A stretch of 64,000 bases of DNA from Xanthomonas theicola (GCF_014236795.1 NZ_CP049017.1:3760001-3824000); one strand, 5' to 3'; positions 40,392-49,491 are shown, counted from the stretch's first letter. The notes: generated by a model not told the origin, from the letters alone. Numbers and translations are program-made.

Positions 40392-41390
40392 TCAGAACAC
40401 GTGGATGTACTGGAAGTTGACGTTGTTGCCGGAGGCGGCGTTCTTCACCTCCACCGGCAGGTACACATTGGCATTGAGGATGTTGTGCGCATCGATCCGC
40501 CACGACGCGCCGGGGCCGAGATAGAACTGGCTCTGCTTGGTGTCGGCCACGCGCTCGCCGTTGCTGCGGTTGTCGCGCAGCTGCTTGAGGTAGTAGCCGT
40601 TCACGCCCAGCCGGAACGCCGGGGTCAGCGCGTAGGAGCCGGTGAAATTGACCCAGAACGCATCGCCGGCCCGGCCGTTGCGGAACGCGAAGCCGGCCAG
40701 CTGCGGCGCGTTGGCGGCCTTGTCGGCGCGGAAGTTGTAGAGGTAGTTCAGGCGTGCGCTGAGCTCCCACTGCGGCGTGGGCAACACGGTGAACGCCCAG
40801 CTCGGGATCAGCGACCAGTAGCCCGAGCTCTGGTTGAGATCGCGGTGGCGATCGAACTTGCCGACCGGCGCGATCGCGTCGAACTCGAAGCGCTGGATGA
40901 ACACCGGACGCCCGTCGCGCATCGTCGGCAGCATCTGCAGATACGGGCCGAAAGTGATGTCGCCCAGGCCGACGCCGTTGTCGCGCAGCCGCGCCGGGCT
41001 GTCGCTGGCGAACGAGGCGTGGAGGTCGACCAGCGGCGCCAGCGCGTTGAGGCCGAGCACGCCGCCGAACAGCTTGTACGGCGTGGCGTAGGCGAACTGG
41101 GTCAGCAGCAGCGTGGAGCCGATGTCGGTGCCGCGGAACGCCGGCACGTCGTTGCCGCGCGCGTCCTCGATCGCGTCCAGGTGCGTGTAGCGTGCGTATT
41201 GCACGATTCCCCAGCCTGGCTCGGTGCGGGTGAAGCCATCCAGGAAGCTGGTGCCGCCGGTGTTCAGCCCGTTCGGCAGCTGCACCGTCTGCGGCACGCT
41301 CTGCGCCCAGGCCGGGGCGCCGGCAAGCGAGAGCAGGAGGGCGAAGGCGAGATGCCGCGGACGCGGCGTTGCGGGGACGGCGGCGGACAT
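40392..41390 (-). CDS. Outer-membrane transporter of the MetA-pathway phenol-degradation (SphA) type
   Basis: 332 residues with signal peptide (LAFALLLSLAGAPAWA). The mature part has repeated amphipathic strands and a terminal NFQYIHVF ending in Phe, as expected for a beta-barrel. Family-like segments: LPNGLNTGGTSFLDGFTRTE, IGSTLLLTQFAYATPYKLF, YWSLIPSWAFTVLPT. Such proteins lie in aromatic degradation operons and are thought to import hydrophobic aromatics. A GTG at 41399 is an alternative start. Confidence 0.85.
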   Translation of the reverse strand: MSAAVPATPRPRHLAFALLLSLAGAPAWAQSVPQTVQLPNGLNTGGTSFLDGFTRTEPGWGIVQYARYTHLDAIEDARGNDVPAFRGTDIGSTLLLTQFAYATPYKLFGGVLGLNALAPLVDLHASFASDSPARLRDNGVGLGDITFGPYLQMLPTMRDGRPVFIQRFEFDAIAPVGKFDRHRDLNQSSGYWSLIPSWAFTVLPTPQWELSARLNYLYNFRADKAANAPQLAGFAFRNGRAGDAFWVNFTGSYALTPAFRLGVNGYYLKQLRDNRSNGERVADTKQSQFYLGPGASWRIDAHNILNANVYLPVEVKNAASGNNVNFQYIHVF

Positions 41391-41536
41391 GCGACTCACG
41401 GCGAGGGTTCTCCTGGACAGGATGGAACGGCCGAGCGCGGGGGGGAGAAGAACGCCGCACGCGCTGCACGCGCCGGCCGGGGCACACGGCAGCGTGGAGC
41501 GGGACGCGGCGGGGCGGCGCGCAGGCGCCGCGGGAA

Positions 41537-42052
41537 TCAGGTCGGTTCGATCCTGTCCAGCAGGTCGAGCAGGCGCAGCAGCGAGCGCCGTGCGGACGGC
41601 CCCAGGGCCTGCAGCAATCGCGCCTCCATCTGCTGCACCGCGGCCTCGGCCTCGTCCAGCAGCGCCTTGCCGGCCGCGGTCAGATGCAGATGCTGCATGC
41701 GCCGGTCCTGGCGTCCGCGCACCTGACGCAGCAGCCGGCGCTTGATCAGCCGCGCGATCACGATCGCCAGGCTGGGCGGGGAGACGTCGAGCACCTCGGC
41801 GAGCTGGCGCTGGTTGGCGCCGCTGTTCGCATCCACCAGCACCAGCACCGAGAAGTCGACCGGCTTGAGTTCGTAGGCGCGCACGCAGTCCAGGAACATC
41901 CGCCGGATCTGCAGCTCGCTGCGGGTCAGCCGGAAGCCGAGCAGCCGGGTCAGCCGGGCCTGGTCGATCGATTCGGCCGGCGCGCTGCTGTCGGGGAGTT
42001 CCGTGTTGCTCAAGGGCGGTGTGCCATGTGCGGGAAGCGGTGCACACAGCAT
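41537..42052 (-). CDS. MarR-family regulator of the hydroxycinnamate operon
   Basis: About 171 residues from an ATG at 42052; a TTG at 42013 (LSNTELPDSS) is a plausible later start. The winged helix is clear: NQRQLAEVLDVSPPSLAIVI, ARLIKRRLLRQVRGRQDRRM with the wing Asp-Arg, then LTAAGKALLDEAEAAVQQME. MarR proteins of hydroxycinnamate operons respond to the CoA thioester; here that is inferred from position as first gene before the transporter-SDR-ALDH-lyase-ligase run. Confidence 0.88.
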   Translation of the reverse strand: MLCAPLPAHGTPPLSNTELPDSSAPAESIDQARLTRLLGFRLTRSELQIRRMFLDCVRAYELKPVDFSVLVLVDANSGANQRQLAEVLDVSPPSLAIVIARLIKRRLLRQVRGRQDRRMQHLHLTAAGKALLDEAEAAVQQMEARLLQALGPSARRSLLRLLDLLDRIEPT

Positions 42053-42295
42053 AGCGCAGGCGTTCGCCGGTCCCCGCCGCCAGCGGCGCGCGGCGGCATG
42101 GCGCCGCCGCCGCACGCACCGCGGGCGCCGGCATGGCCGGCAAGAACGACGCACTGCCTCGCTGCTGCATCCGCATCCTCCCGGATCCGACCACACGCCA
42201 TGGACACCGCGGCTTCGGACTGGTGCGCAACCGCTATGGTCCGATCCGTCCCGCGCCGGCAACCCGGACCGGGCGCCGCACGCTTCCGTTACTTG

Positions 42296-42325
42296 AAATA
42301 ATAGTTATTTATCATAATCATTATG
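42296..42325. promoter_or_regulatory. AT-rich double palindrome (regulator site, Fur-box-like)
   Basis: Two perfect palindromes lie side by side: AAATAA-TAG-TTATTT (42296-42310) and CATAAT-C-ATTATG (42313-42325). They sit in a sharply AT-rich island between the MFS gene and the MarR gene. The second matches the right half of the Fur-box consensus (TAATCATTAT) completely. A MarR operator is the other reading. The rest of the 335-base spacer has no gene. Confidence 0.6.
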
Positions 42326-42387
42326 GAAAGCTGCACTGCAGCATTCGGCAACCTGTCCTGGCGCCGCCGCCAGGCCGGCGCCCGGGC

Positions 42388-43698
42388 TCAGCGCGCGCTG
42401 CGTTGCAACAGCAGACAGACCGCGGCGGCCAGCAGCAGCGGCACCGCGCAGACCACGTACAGCGTCGACGGCGTCCAGCCGCGGTCCACCAGCAGGCCCA
42501 CCGTCAGCGGCGACAGGATCGCGCCGAGCCGGCCGATGCCGATCGCCCAGCCCAGCCCGGTGCTGCGCACCTGCGGCGCGAACACCGCCGGCGCGGTCGC
42601 GTACAGGCCGGCCATCGCCGCGAACAGCGCCGCGCCGATCACCAACGCCACCGGGAAGGCGATGCCGAGCCGGGTGTTGAAGCCGGCGAACAGCGCCATG
42701 CCCAGCCCGGCCAGCAGCAGGCTGACGACGGTCAGGCGCGACAGCGGCAGGCGCGAGGCCAGCCAGCCGAACAGGCTGCCGCCGACGATGCCGCCCAGGT
42801 TCAGCAGCACCCCGCCGGTGATGCCCTGCTGCGCCGAGACGCCGGCGGCGACCAGCAGCTTGGGGGTCCAGCTGAGCACGAAGTAGAACGCGAACATGTG
42901 CAGGAAGAACGCCAGCGCGATCAGCAGCGCCGGCCTGCGCAGGGTGCCGACGAACAGCGCCGCGTAGCCCTGCCTGTCGCCGATGGCGCGCACCGGCAGC
43001 GGCGGCAGTTCGGCCAGCGGCGCCATCCGCATCCGCGCCAGCAGCGCGTTGAGCCGCGCCAGCGCGCCGGGCGGGCGCCGCGCGACCAGGAAGTCCAGCG
43101 ACTCCGGCAGCCAGCGCAGCACCAGCGGCACGCACAGCAGCGAGGCCGCCGCGCCCAGCAGGAACACCGCATGCCAGCTCCAGCGCTCGAGCACGAACGC
43201 GGCGATCAGCCCGCCCAGGGTGGCGCCGACCGGATAGCCGGTCGCCTGCAGCGCCACCGCGGTGCTGCGCCACTTGGCATCGGCGTACTCGGCGGTGATC
43301 ACGCCGACGCTGGCCAGCATGCCGCCGATGCCGACGCCGGTGAACACCCGCAGCAGCCCGAGCTGCCACGCATCCTGCGCCAGCGCCGACAGCGCCATGC
43401 CCACGGTCAGGATGCCCAGGCACCACAGGATCACCGCGCGCCGCCCGATGCGGTCGGCCAGCGGCGCCAGGAACAGCGAACCGATCGCCATCCCGACCAG
43501 GCCGGCGCTGAGCATCAGCCCCAACACCTTGCCCGACAGCTGCCAGTCGCCGGAGATATGCGGCGCGGTGAACGCCATCACCATCACGTCGAAGCCGTCG
43601 AGCATGTTGAGCAGCACGCAGATCGCGATCGCGATCCACTGGAAGCCGCTCATGCGCTCGAGCACGACGGAGGATGGCGCGGCGGCGGCGTGGCTCAT
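42388..43698 (-). CDS. MFS aromatic-acid:H+ symporter (PcaK/HcaK-like)
   Basis: 436 residues with 12 predicted helices. The AAHS-family signatures are present: LLNMLDGFDVMVMAF in helix 1, with the Asp needed for transport, DRIGRRAVIL in loop 2-3, and GVGIGGMLASVGVITAEYA in helix 4. The second DRIG-like loop before helix 9 is less conserved, as usual. It lies between the exported dehydroquinate dehydratase and the MarR-controlled catabolic genes, so likely substrates are hydroxybenzoates, hydroxycinnamates or quinate-related acids. Confidence 0.9.
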   Translation of the reverse strand: MSHAAAAPSSVVLERMSGFQWIAIAICVLLNMLDGFDVMVMAFTAPHISGDWQLSGKVLGLMLSAGLVGMAIGSLFLAPLADRIGRRAVILWCLGILTVGMALSALAQDAWQLGLLRVFTGVGIGGMLASVGVITAEYADAKWRSTAVALQATGYPVGATLGGLIAAFVLERWSWHAVFLLGAAASLLCVPLVLRWLPESLDFLVARRPPGALARLNALLARMRMAPLAELPPLPVRAIGDRQGYAALFVGTLRRPALLIALAFFLHMFAFYFVLSWTPKLLVAAGVSAQQGITGGVLLNLGGIVGGSLFGWLASRLPLSRLTVVSLLLAGLGMALFAGFNTRLGIAFPVALVIGAALFAAMAGLYATAPAVFAPQVRSTGLGWAIGIGRLGAILSPLTVGLLVDRGWTPSTLYVVCAVPLLLAAAVCLLLQRSAR

Positions 43699-43726
43699 GG
43701 CGGAACTCCTGGGTGGCGGGATCGGC

Positions 43727-44611
43727 TCAGCGCGCGGCGCTGGCGGCCTGGTGGATCGTGTCGAGCACTTCGCGCAGCCGGCCGACCTCGACCTGCCCCG
43801 GCGCCGAGGCCTTGCCGAGCATGCCGAAGGTCAGCACCTGGCCGAAGGTCTCGCCGGACAGGCGCGAGACCACGCCGGTGCCGCCCATCGCCATGGTCAG
43901 CAGCGGGCGGTCGTTGCGGCGGCGCAGCTGCCAGGTGGCGTCGAGCAGCTTGAGCACGTCGCCGGCATCGTGCGGCATCACCGCGATCTTCAGCACGTCC
44001 GCGCCCAGCGCCTGCTGGCGCTGCAGGCGCGCGACGATCTCGGCGGTGTCGGGGGTGCGCTCGAAGTCGTGGCTGGACATGACCACGGCCACGCCGGCGG
44101 CGTGCGCCTGCGCGACCAGCGCCTGCACCACTGCCGCATCGCGGAACATCTCCACGTCCAGCAGGTCGGCGAAGCGCGTCTTCAGCAGCGTCGCATAGAG
44201 CTTGCCATAGTCGGCGTCGGCGATCGGCTTGGCGCCGCCCTCGGCCTTGGTGCGGAAGGTCAGCAGCAGCGGCTTGCCGTGCAGGGCCTTGGCCACTTGC
44301 GGCCCCAGCCGCGCCAGCGCCTTGCGGTCGAGAGCGATGTCCAGATAGTCGATGCGCCATTCGGCGATGTCGGTATCGGCATTGGCGGCGATGCGCGCGG
44401 CCTGCGCCAGCGCCTCGTCGGCGGTGGCGGCGGTGATCGGCACGATGGTCTTGGGCGCGCCTTCGCCGATGCGCACCCCGCGCACGTCGAGCACCTTGGT
44501 CGGCGGCAATGTCGTTGCCGCCGCAGCGGACTGCGCCGACGCCGGCGCCGCGGCCAGGATCAGCAGCCCGGCCAGGGCGGCGGCGCAAACGCGCGACGGG
44601 AACAGGGTCAT
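43727..44611 (-). CDS. Exported type I 3-dehydroquinate dehydratase
   Basis: 294 residues. Dehydrates 3-dehydroquinate to 3-dehydroshikimate via a Schiff base. Unlike biosynthetic AroD it has a clear signal peptide (AALAGLLILAAAPASAQ), so it should act in the periplasm, like QuiB of quinate catabolism. Active-site groups: Glu-Arg in DIAEWRIDYLDIA, catalytic His in VVMSSHDFERTPD, Schiff-base Lys in ADVLKIAVMPHDAGD, and SAPGQ near the end. Start is the ATG at 44611, 62 bases after the porin gene. Confidence 0.92.
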   Translation of the reverse strand: MTLFPSRVCAAALAGLLILAAAPASAQSAAAATTLPPTKVLDVRGVRIGEGAPKTIVPITAATADEALAQAARIAANADTDIAEWRIDYLDIALDRKALARLGPQVAKALHGKPLLLTFRTKAEGGAKPIADADYGKLYATLLKTRFADLLDVEMFRDAAVVQALVAQAHAAGVAVVMSSHDFERTPDTAEIVARLQRQQALGADVLKIAVMPHDAGDVLKLLDATWQLRRRNDRPLLTMAMGGTGVVSRLSGETFGQVLTFGMLGKASAPGQVEVGRLREVLDTIHQAASAAR

Positions 44612-44673
44612 CGGAACACCTCGTGGAAGCGATGGAGGGCGCAGCGCAGCGCGCCGGGACGCGGCGGCCTGCA

Positions 44674-46008
44674 TCAGAACGTGACCTTGGCCTGCAGGCC
44701 GACCACCCAGGCGTCGTCGGTCTGGCGGTAGGCGAAGGTGCCGGGATTGACCATGTACTGCACATCCGGCCGCAGCATCAGCCAGGGCGTGGCCTGGAAG
44801 CTGTAGGACAGTTCGTACAGTTCCTCCGCCCCGCTCAGCGCGTACAGCGGCGAGTCCGCCGGCACCCCGACCTCGACCAGCCAGGCGCGGCGCGCATCGA
44901 CCAGCGTGCGGTTGATGTCGCCGCCGACATAGCCCAGCGCGATGCGGTCCTGGCTGCGCGCGCCGATGCCCTGGTAGATGCCGCCCAGCGCGTACCAGCG
45001 GCGGATCTGCGCGGTGGCGCGGTCGGACTGCATGTATTCGCCGAACACGCTGAAGCCGCGCGCCGGATCGGCCGTCTCGCTGTACAGCTTCTGCTCGGCC
45101 AACAGGTAGGCGCCGTGGCGGCCGGTGGCGTCGCGGCTGTCCAGGCCCTTGCGCGGCACGCGCGAGGCGTCGTAATAGCCACCGAACGTGTACATGCCGG
45201 CGTGGCGCGTGCCCTTGCCCGGGGTCCAGGTCAGCTCGACCGGGAACAGCCCGCCGGTGGTGCCGCCGACGAACGGGCGGAACGCGTTGTGCACGTTGTC
45301 GCCGGCCAGGTTCGGGTTGACCTGGAACCAGCCCACGCGCAGGTTCAGCGCCGGACTCACCTGCTGCGCGACTTCGCCGCCCCAGCGCGCCACCGGGTAG
45401 TTGTACCAGCCGCTGTTGCCGGACATCGCCAGCGGATGCGCACAGAACGCGGCATTGACGACGCTGGTGCCGGCGCCGAGCAGGCCGAACTGGTTGCCCA
45501 TCGCGTAGTAGCCGAGCTTGAAGTAGGTGCCGCCGGCGAACGTCTGGTCGTAGCTGAACTCGGACAGGCGCGTGTACTGGCCGCCATAGGCTTCCTGCAC
45601 CGGGAAGCGGTTGCCGATCAGGTCCACCGAGGCGCTGCGGCCGCGGCGGTCGTTGAGGGTGAAACGGAAGGCGCCGCCATCCCAGCCGGCGAGCTTGCCC
45701 ATGTCCAGGTCCAGCCCCAGCCGCAGCTGTTGCGCATAGCGCGCGCCCGTGCGGCCGTAGCCGCCGTCGGTCACGCCCAGCGCTTCGCCGACGTAGTCGC
45801 CGCGGACGCTCACTCCGTTCGCAGCCCAGGCGCTGCGCGTGCCGCCCCAGTCGCCGGTGAGAGTGTTGCCGGCGTAGGCGTTGGCGTTGGCCGCGGACTG
45901 CGCGGCGGCCGCGGCGGGCAGCGCCAGCGGCACGGCGACGAGCAGCAGGCGGGATGGACGCGGCGATGCGGACATGCGGAAACGCTTGCTGGGCGGAAGC
46001 AGGGTCAT
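44674..46008 (-). CDS. OprB-family carbohydrate-selective porin (QuiX-like)
   Basis: 444 residues. Signal peptide LLLVAVPLALPAAAAAQ, then the OprB start TLTGDWGGTRSAWAANGVSV and barrel strands ending in VGLQAKVTF with a C-terminal Phe. OprB porins pass sugars or polyols; an OprB-type porin (QuiX) is part of quinate operons. The ATG at 46008 lies 5 bases after the upstream stop, so translation is probably coupled. Substrate is inferred from the neighbouring dehydroquinate dehydratase. Confidence 0.9.
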   Translation of the reverse strand: MTLLPPSKRFRMSASPRPSRLLLVAVPLALPAAAAAQSAANANAYAGNTLTGDWGGTRSAWAANGVSVRGDYVGEALGVTDGGYGRTGARYAQQLRLGLDLDMGKLAGWDGGAFRFTLNDRRGRSASVDLIGNRFPVQEAYGGQYTRLSEFSYDQTFAGGTYFKLGYYAMGNQFGLLGAGTSVVNAAFCAHPLAMSGNSGWYNYPVARWGGEVAQQVSPALNLRVGWFQVNPNLAGDNVHNAFRPFVGGTTGGLFPVELTWTPGKGTRHAGMYTFGGYYDASRVPRKGLDSRDATGRHGAYLLAEQKLYSETADPARGFSVFGEYMQSDRATAQIRRWYALGGIYQGIGARSQDRIALGYVGGDINRTLVDARRAWLVEVGVPADSPLYALSGAEELYELSYSFQATPWLMLRPDVQYMVNPGTFAYRQTDDAWVVGLQAKVTF

Positions 46009-46013
46009 GGCGA

Positions 46014-47522
46014 TCAACGCAGCAGCGCCAGCGGCGCGCTCAGTGGCGAGGTCGCGCCGTCGGCGCTGGTGACGGTGGCGGTGAGGTTGGCCAGCTCGGC
46101 GCTGTCCGGCGGCAGGCAATAGCGGAAGCGTGCATGGCCGTCGCCATCCACCACCGCGTCGAGGCGGCCGAGGTAGCGCTCGGCCTCGTCGCTGCCGGCG
46201 GCGCGGTTGCCGAATACCTCCACCGTGTAGCGGCTGCGCGGGGTACCGGCGAACTCGCCCTGCAGCTCGCGCTGGCCGTCGCCGCCGCGCAGCCCCAGCA
46301 ACCGCGGCGGCGCCTGGCCGTGGTTGGGCGCCGGCTGGCAGTCCGTGGTCTCGCCGGCGGCGCAGATCCTGGCGCACCTGGACGGATCGGTGTCCACGCC
46401 GAGCCCGTGCGAGCCGACGAAGCTGGCATGCTCCAGCCCCGGCACGCCGAACACGATCGCGCCGCGCGGCTGCCCCGGCACGCAGGCGCCACCGGCTTGG
46501 CAACGCTCGATCTTCAGGCCGTTGCCGGTCAGCAGGTTGGCGGTGAAGCGGTTGGCCTCGCTGCGTGGCTGCGGGCGCACCGCGATGCCGATGCCGTTGC
46601 CGCTGAGGGTGTTGCCGTCGACCACGTTGTCGCGGCCGCTGATGCTGACCCCGATCGAGTTGCCGGTGAAGGTATTGGCGGCGATGGTGTTGCGGTTGCC
46701 CCAGTTGATCTGCAGCCCGTCGGAGTAGTTCTCGAAGCGGTTGCGCAGCACGCTGTTGTCGTTGCCCCACAGGATCTCGATGCCTTGCGACGGCTCGTGA
46801 TTGGCGTCGGTGGAGCGGAACAGGTTGTCGGCCACCAGGTTCCAGGCCGCGCCACGGGTCAGTTCCAGACCGTCGCCGTTGTCGATGAACTCGTTGCGCA
46901 CGATGCGGTTGTGCACCGTGGTGGTGGCGGTGGACTGGCCGCTGCCGTCGTCGCCGGTCAGCATCACCCCGGCGCCGCCCTTGTTGGCGACGATGCGGTT
47001 GTCGTGAATCTCGTTGCCCCTGGCGCGATTGATCAGCACGCCGATGCAGAAGTTGCGGATCTCCAGGCCGCTCAGTTCCACGCCCTGGGTGTCGCGCAGC
47101 ACCAGCCCGGGCAGCGTGGTGGCGCGCACGTTGGCGCCGAACTGGCCTTTCTCCGCGCCGGGGCAGGCGTCGGTGCCCTTGCCGCGCACGTAGGCCGAAC
47201 CGTCGATGACGATGTACTGCCCGTCCACGTCGCGCGCGCTGCCCACGATCTGCACCGGGCCCTTGATCTCCGGCAGCGGCGACGCCGGCCGGATCACGTA
47301 CGGCGGCCGCCCCACCGCGGCGATCTCGATGCGATGGCGGCCCGGCGCCTGGTTGGCGGTGGCGATCGCCCAGCGCAACGAGCCCGGGGCGCCGTCGTCG
47401 GCATAGCGGTCCACCGTGAGCACGCTCAACGCCGCCGGCGCCGGCTCGGCCTGGTAGGCGGACACGCACGGCGGCAACACCGCTGCGGCCAGCAGCGCAC
47501 ACCCGGACAACATACGACGCAT
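46014..47522 (-). CDS. Exported right-handed parallel beta-helix protein
   Basis: 502 residues with signal peptide (LSGCALLAAAVLPPCVSAYQ, lipobox-like Cys absent in the right place). The centre is a chain of NosD-like coils rich in Asn-x-Ile/Val (GNEIHDNRIVANKG, NTIAANTFTGNSIGVSISGR, NVVDGNTLSGNGIG) with stacked Asn ladders. The C-terminal 130 residues form a separate beta domain. Such proteins bind or cleave polysaccharides, but no catalytic set is evident. It is first in the porin-dehydratase-MFS unit. Confidence 0.85.
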   Translation of the reverse strand: MRRMLSGCALLAAAVLPPCVSAYQAEPAPAALSVLTVDRYADDGAPGSLRWAIATANQAPGRHRIEIAAVGRPPYVIRPASPLPEIKGPVQIVGSARDVDGQYIVIDGSAYVRGKGTDACPGAEKGQFGANVRATTLPGLVLRDTQGVELSGLEIRNFCIGVLINRARGNEIHDNRIVANKGGAGVMLTGDDGSGQSTATTTVHNRIVRNEFIDNGDGLELTRGAAWNLVADNLFRSTDANHEPSQGIEILWGNDNSVLRNRFENYSDGLQINWGNRNTIAANTFTGNSIGVSISGRDNVVDGNTLSGNGIGIAVRPQPRSEANRFTANLLTGNGLKIERCQAGGACVPGQPRGAIVFGVPGLEHASFVGSHGLGVDTDPSRCARICAAGETTDCQPAPNHGQAPPRLLGLRGGDGQRELQGEFAGTPRSRYTVEVFGNRAAGSDEAERYLGRLDAVVDGDGHARFRYCLPPDSAELANLTATVTSADGATSPLSAPLALLR

Positions 47523-47670
47523 GGGCACATCTCCGCACAAGGACGTTGATCGGCGCCGCCACGCGGCGCGCACTCCCGGCGGTCATCCCCTGCACCCGAC
47601 CTCGGCACGCAAGTGCCGCCCTCGCCACGTCGGGGATGGAACGCTGGAACGAGAGGCAAAGCTAGTTTTA

Positions 47671-47694
47671 TCGCACTGCATCATTCAAGTGCGA
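47671..47694. promoter_or_regulatory. Inverted repeat upstream of the beta-helix operon
   Basis: TCGCACT (47671-47677) and AGTGCGA (47688-47694) form a perfect 7-bp inverted repeat with a 10-base spacer, in a locally AT-rich stretch 150 bases upstream of the operon start. It is a candidate operator. Confidence 0.45.
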
Positions 47695-47759
47695 ATATCG
47701 ATTTTGTGTGCGGTAATCGGATAAAGTGGTCGTTGCGGGGGGGGATGCTTGCTGTTGTC

Positions 47760-47789
47760 GGGACTCGGGATCGGGGACCGGGGACCCGG
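47760..47789. repeat. GGGACTCGGGA-type intergenic repeat, single arm
   Basis: GGGACTCGGGATCGGGGACC plus GGGGACCCGG resembles one arm of the large inverted repeat at 55253-55398. It lies between divergent genes, upstream of the carbonic anhydrase gene. Confidence 0.6.
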
Positions 47790-47899
47790 AAAAGGGGGGG
47801 AGCCGTTGGTCCGGGTTGTGCGGGTCCTTGATGGGCAGGCGCTATCATCGGCGCGCGCTGCGATCTGGCGCATGCCCCGCCCGATCGCCGGAGACTGCC

Positions 47900-48451
47900 G
47901 TGAACCCGATCCGCCCGTTCCTGGACAAGACGCCGCAGCTGGGCGCACGCGTCTACGTGGATCCGGCCTGCACCGTCATCGGCGACGTGGTGCTGGACGA
48001 GGACGTGTCGGTGTGGCCGGGCACGGTGATCCGCGGCGACGTCAACCACGTGCGCATCGGCGCGCGCAGCAACATCCAGGACGGCACCATCATCCACGTC
48101 AGCCACCACAGCCCGTTCAACAAGGCCGGCTGCCCGACCCTGATCGGCGCCGACGTGACCGTGGGCCACGGCTGCATCATCCACGCCTGCACCATCGAAG
48201 ACCTGTGCCTGATCGGCATGGGCGCGTGCATCCTCGACGGCGCCACGGTGAAGCAATACGGCTTCGTCGGCGCCGGCGCGGTGGTCGGGCCGGGCAAGAC
48301 GGTCGGCGAGCGCGAGCTGTGGCTGGGCAATCCGGCGCGGCTGGCACGCACGCTCAGCGACAAGGAAGTGGAAAGCCTGCACTACTCCGCGCAGCACTAC
48401 GTGCGGCTGAAGGATCGCTACCTGGGCATGGCGGCGCCGGCGCCGCAGTAG
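47900..48451 (+). CDS. Gamma-class carbonic anhydrase family protein
   Basis: 183 residues from a GTG at 47900 behind GGAG. Left-handed beta-helix of hexapeptide repeats (TVIGDVVLDEDVSVWPGTVI, RGDVNHVRIGARSNIQDGTI). The three zinc His of gamma-CA are in place: IIHVSHHSP, then VGHGCIIHAC. A short C-terminal helix follows (SAQHYVRLKDRYL). It matches YrdA-type proteins, which bind metal but often show little CO2 hydration. Monocistronic. Confidence 0.92.
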   Translation: MNPIRPFLDKTPQLGARVYVDPACTVIGDVVLDEDVSVWPGTVIRGDVNHVRIGARSNIQDGTIIHVSHHSPFNKAGCPTLIGADVTVGHGCIIHACTIEDLCLIGMGACILDGATVKQYGFVGAGAVVGPGKTVGERELWLGNPARLARTLSDKEVESLHYSAQHYVRLKDRYLGMAAPAPQ

Positions 48452-48579
48452 ACCGCAACGGTGCACGCGCCGGCGCCAGCCGCGCGCGACACGGTGGGCG
48501 GCCGCACGACTGGCGCGGCATGGCGCTTTGCGCGACACTGCGCGCCTCTGGCGCGAGGACGCCACCGAATGGATTCGCG

Positions 48580-49491
48580 ATGACCAAGACACGTCCGCTG
48601 CGCGGCCTGCTGGCCGCTTTCCTGCTTGCGCTGGGCGCCAGCGCCGGACCGGCCGTGGCCGCAGACGGCATGACCGCCGAACAGTTCGTCGCCTCGCTGC
48701 ATTTCCAGGACGGGCACATCGCCATGCCGCAGGCCAAGGTGCATTTCGACCTCAACCACGACTTCCGCTATCTGGGCCAGGCCGACGCGCGGCAGGTGCT
48801 GGAGGCAAGGGCCTGTTGACGCAATGGGGATAGGCCCTTGGGGCAACCCGCCCGACGACACCGTTCTCGGCCTGATCGTGCCGCGCCAGCCCGCGCTCGA
48901 CGAGAAGGGCAGCTGGGCGGTGGTGGTCACCTGCGCCGACGACGGCTACGTGTCCGACGAGGACGCCAGCAAGATCGACTACAAGGACATGCTCGCGGAC
49001 ATGCAGAAGGAGACCCGCGAGGAAAACACGCAACGCAAGGAAGCCGGCTACGGGAGCGTGGACCTGATCGGCTGGGCGGTGCCGCCGCGCTACGACGCTG
49101 CGAGCAAGAAGCTGTACTGGGCGCGCGATCTGGCGTTCCAGGGCAACCAAGGCCACACCCTCAACTACGACATCCGCGTAATCGGCCGCCACGGCGACCT
49201 GAGCCTCAACGCGATCGCCGGCATGGACGCACTGCCGCAGGTGCGCGCCGGCATGCGGCAGTTGCTGCCGATGGCCGAATTCGACAGCCGCGCGCGCTAC
49301 GCCGACCACAACCCGTCCACCGACAAGATCGCCATGGCCTGGCCACGCTGATCGGCGGCGGCCTAGCGGCCAAGGCCGGCCTGGTCCTGGCCAAAGCATG
49401 GAAGCTGGTGGCGCTGGGGCTGATGGCGCTGGCCGGCGGCATCGGCAAGCTGTTCTCCGGCCGCAGGCGCGACGGCGGCACGGTGCGCTGA
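48580..49491 (+). pseudogene. DUF2167 membrane protein, at least two frame disruptions
   Basis: Frame 1 (48580-48819) has a signal peptide (LLAAFLLALGASAGPAVA) and FDLNHDFRYLGQADARQVLE, then TGA. Frame 2 (to 49351) has PWGNPPDDTVLGLIVP, WAVVVTCADDGYVSDEDASK, YWARDLAFQGNQGHTLNYDI and ARYADHNPSTDKIA. The C-terminal membrane helices (LIGGGLAAKAGLVLAKAWKL, VALGLMALAGGIGKLFSGRR) return to frame 1 after about 49335. The first break lies in a short insertion carrying an 8-bp inverted repeat (48806-48840). DUF2167 proteins are membrane proteins of unknown role. Confidence 0.87.

Noticed and set aside
42133..43953. 606-codon plus-strand open frame opposite the MFS gene
   Set aside because: Gln/Arg/His-rich antisense frame; the minus-strand MFS transporter is clearly the gene.
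44509..47549. Long plus-strand open frames opposite the porin and beta-helix genes
   Set aside because: Shadows; signal peptides, barrel pattern and catalytic motifs are all on the minus strand.
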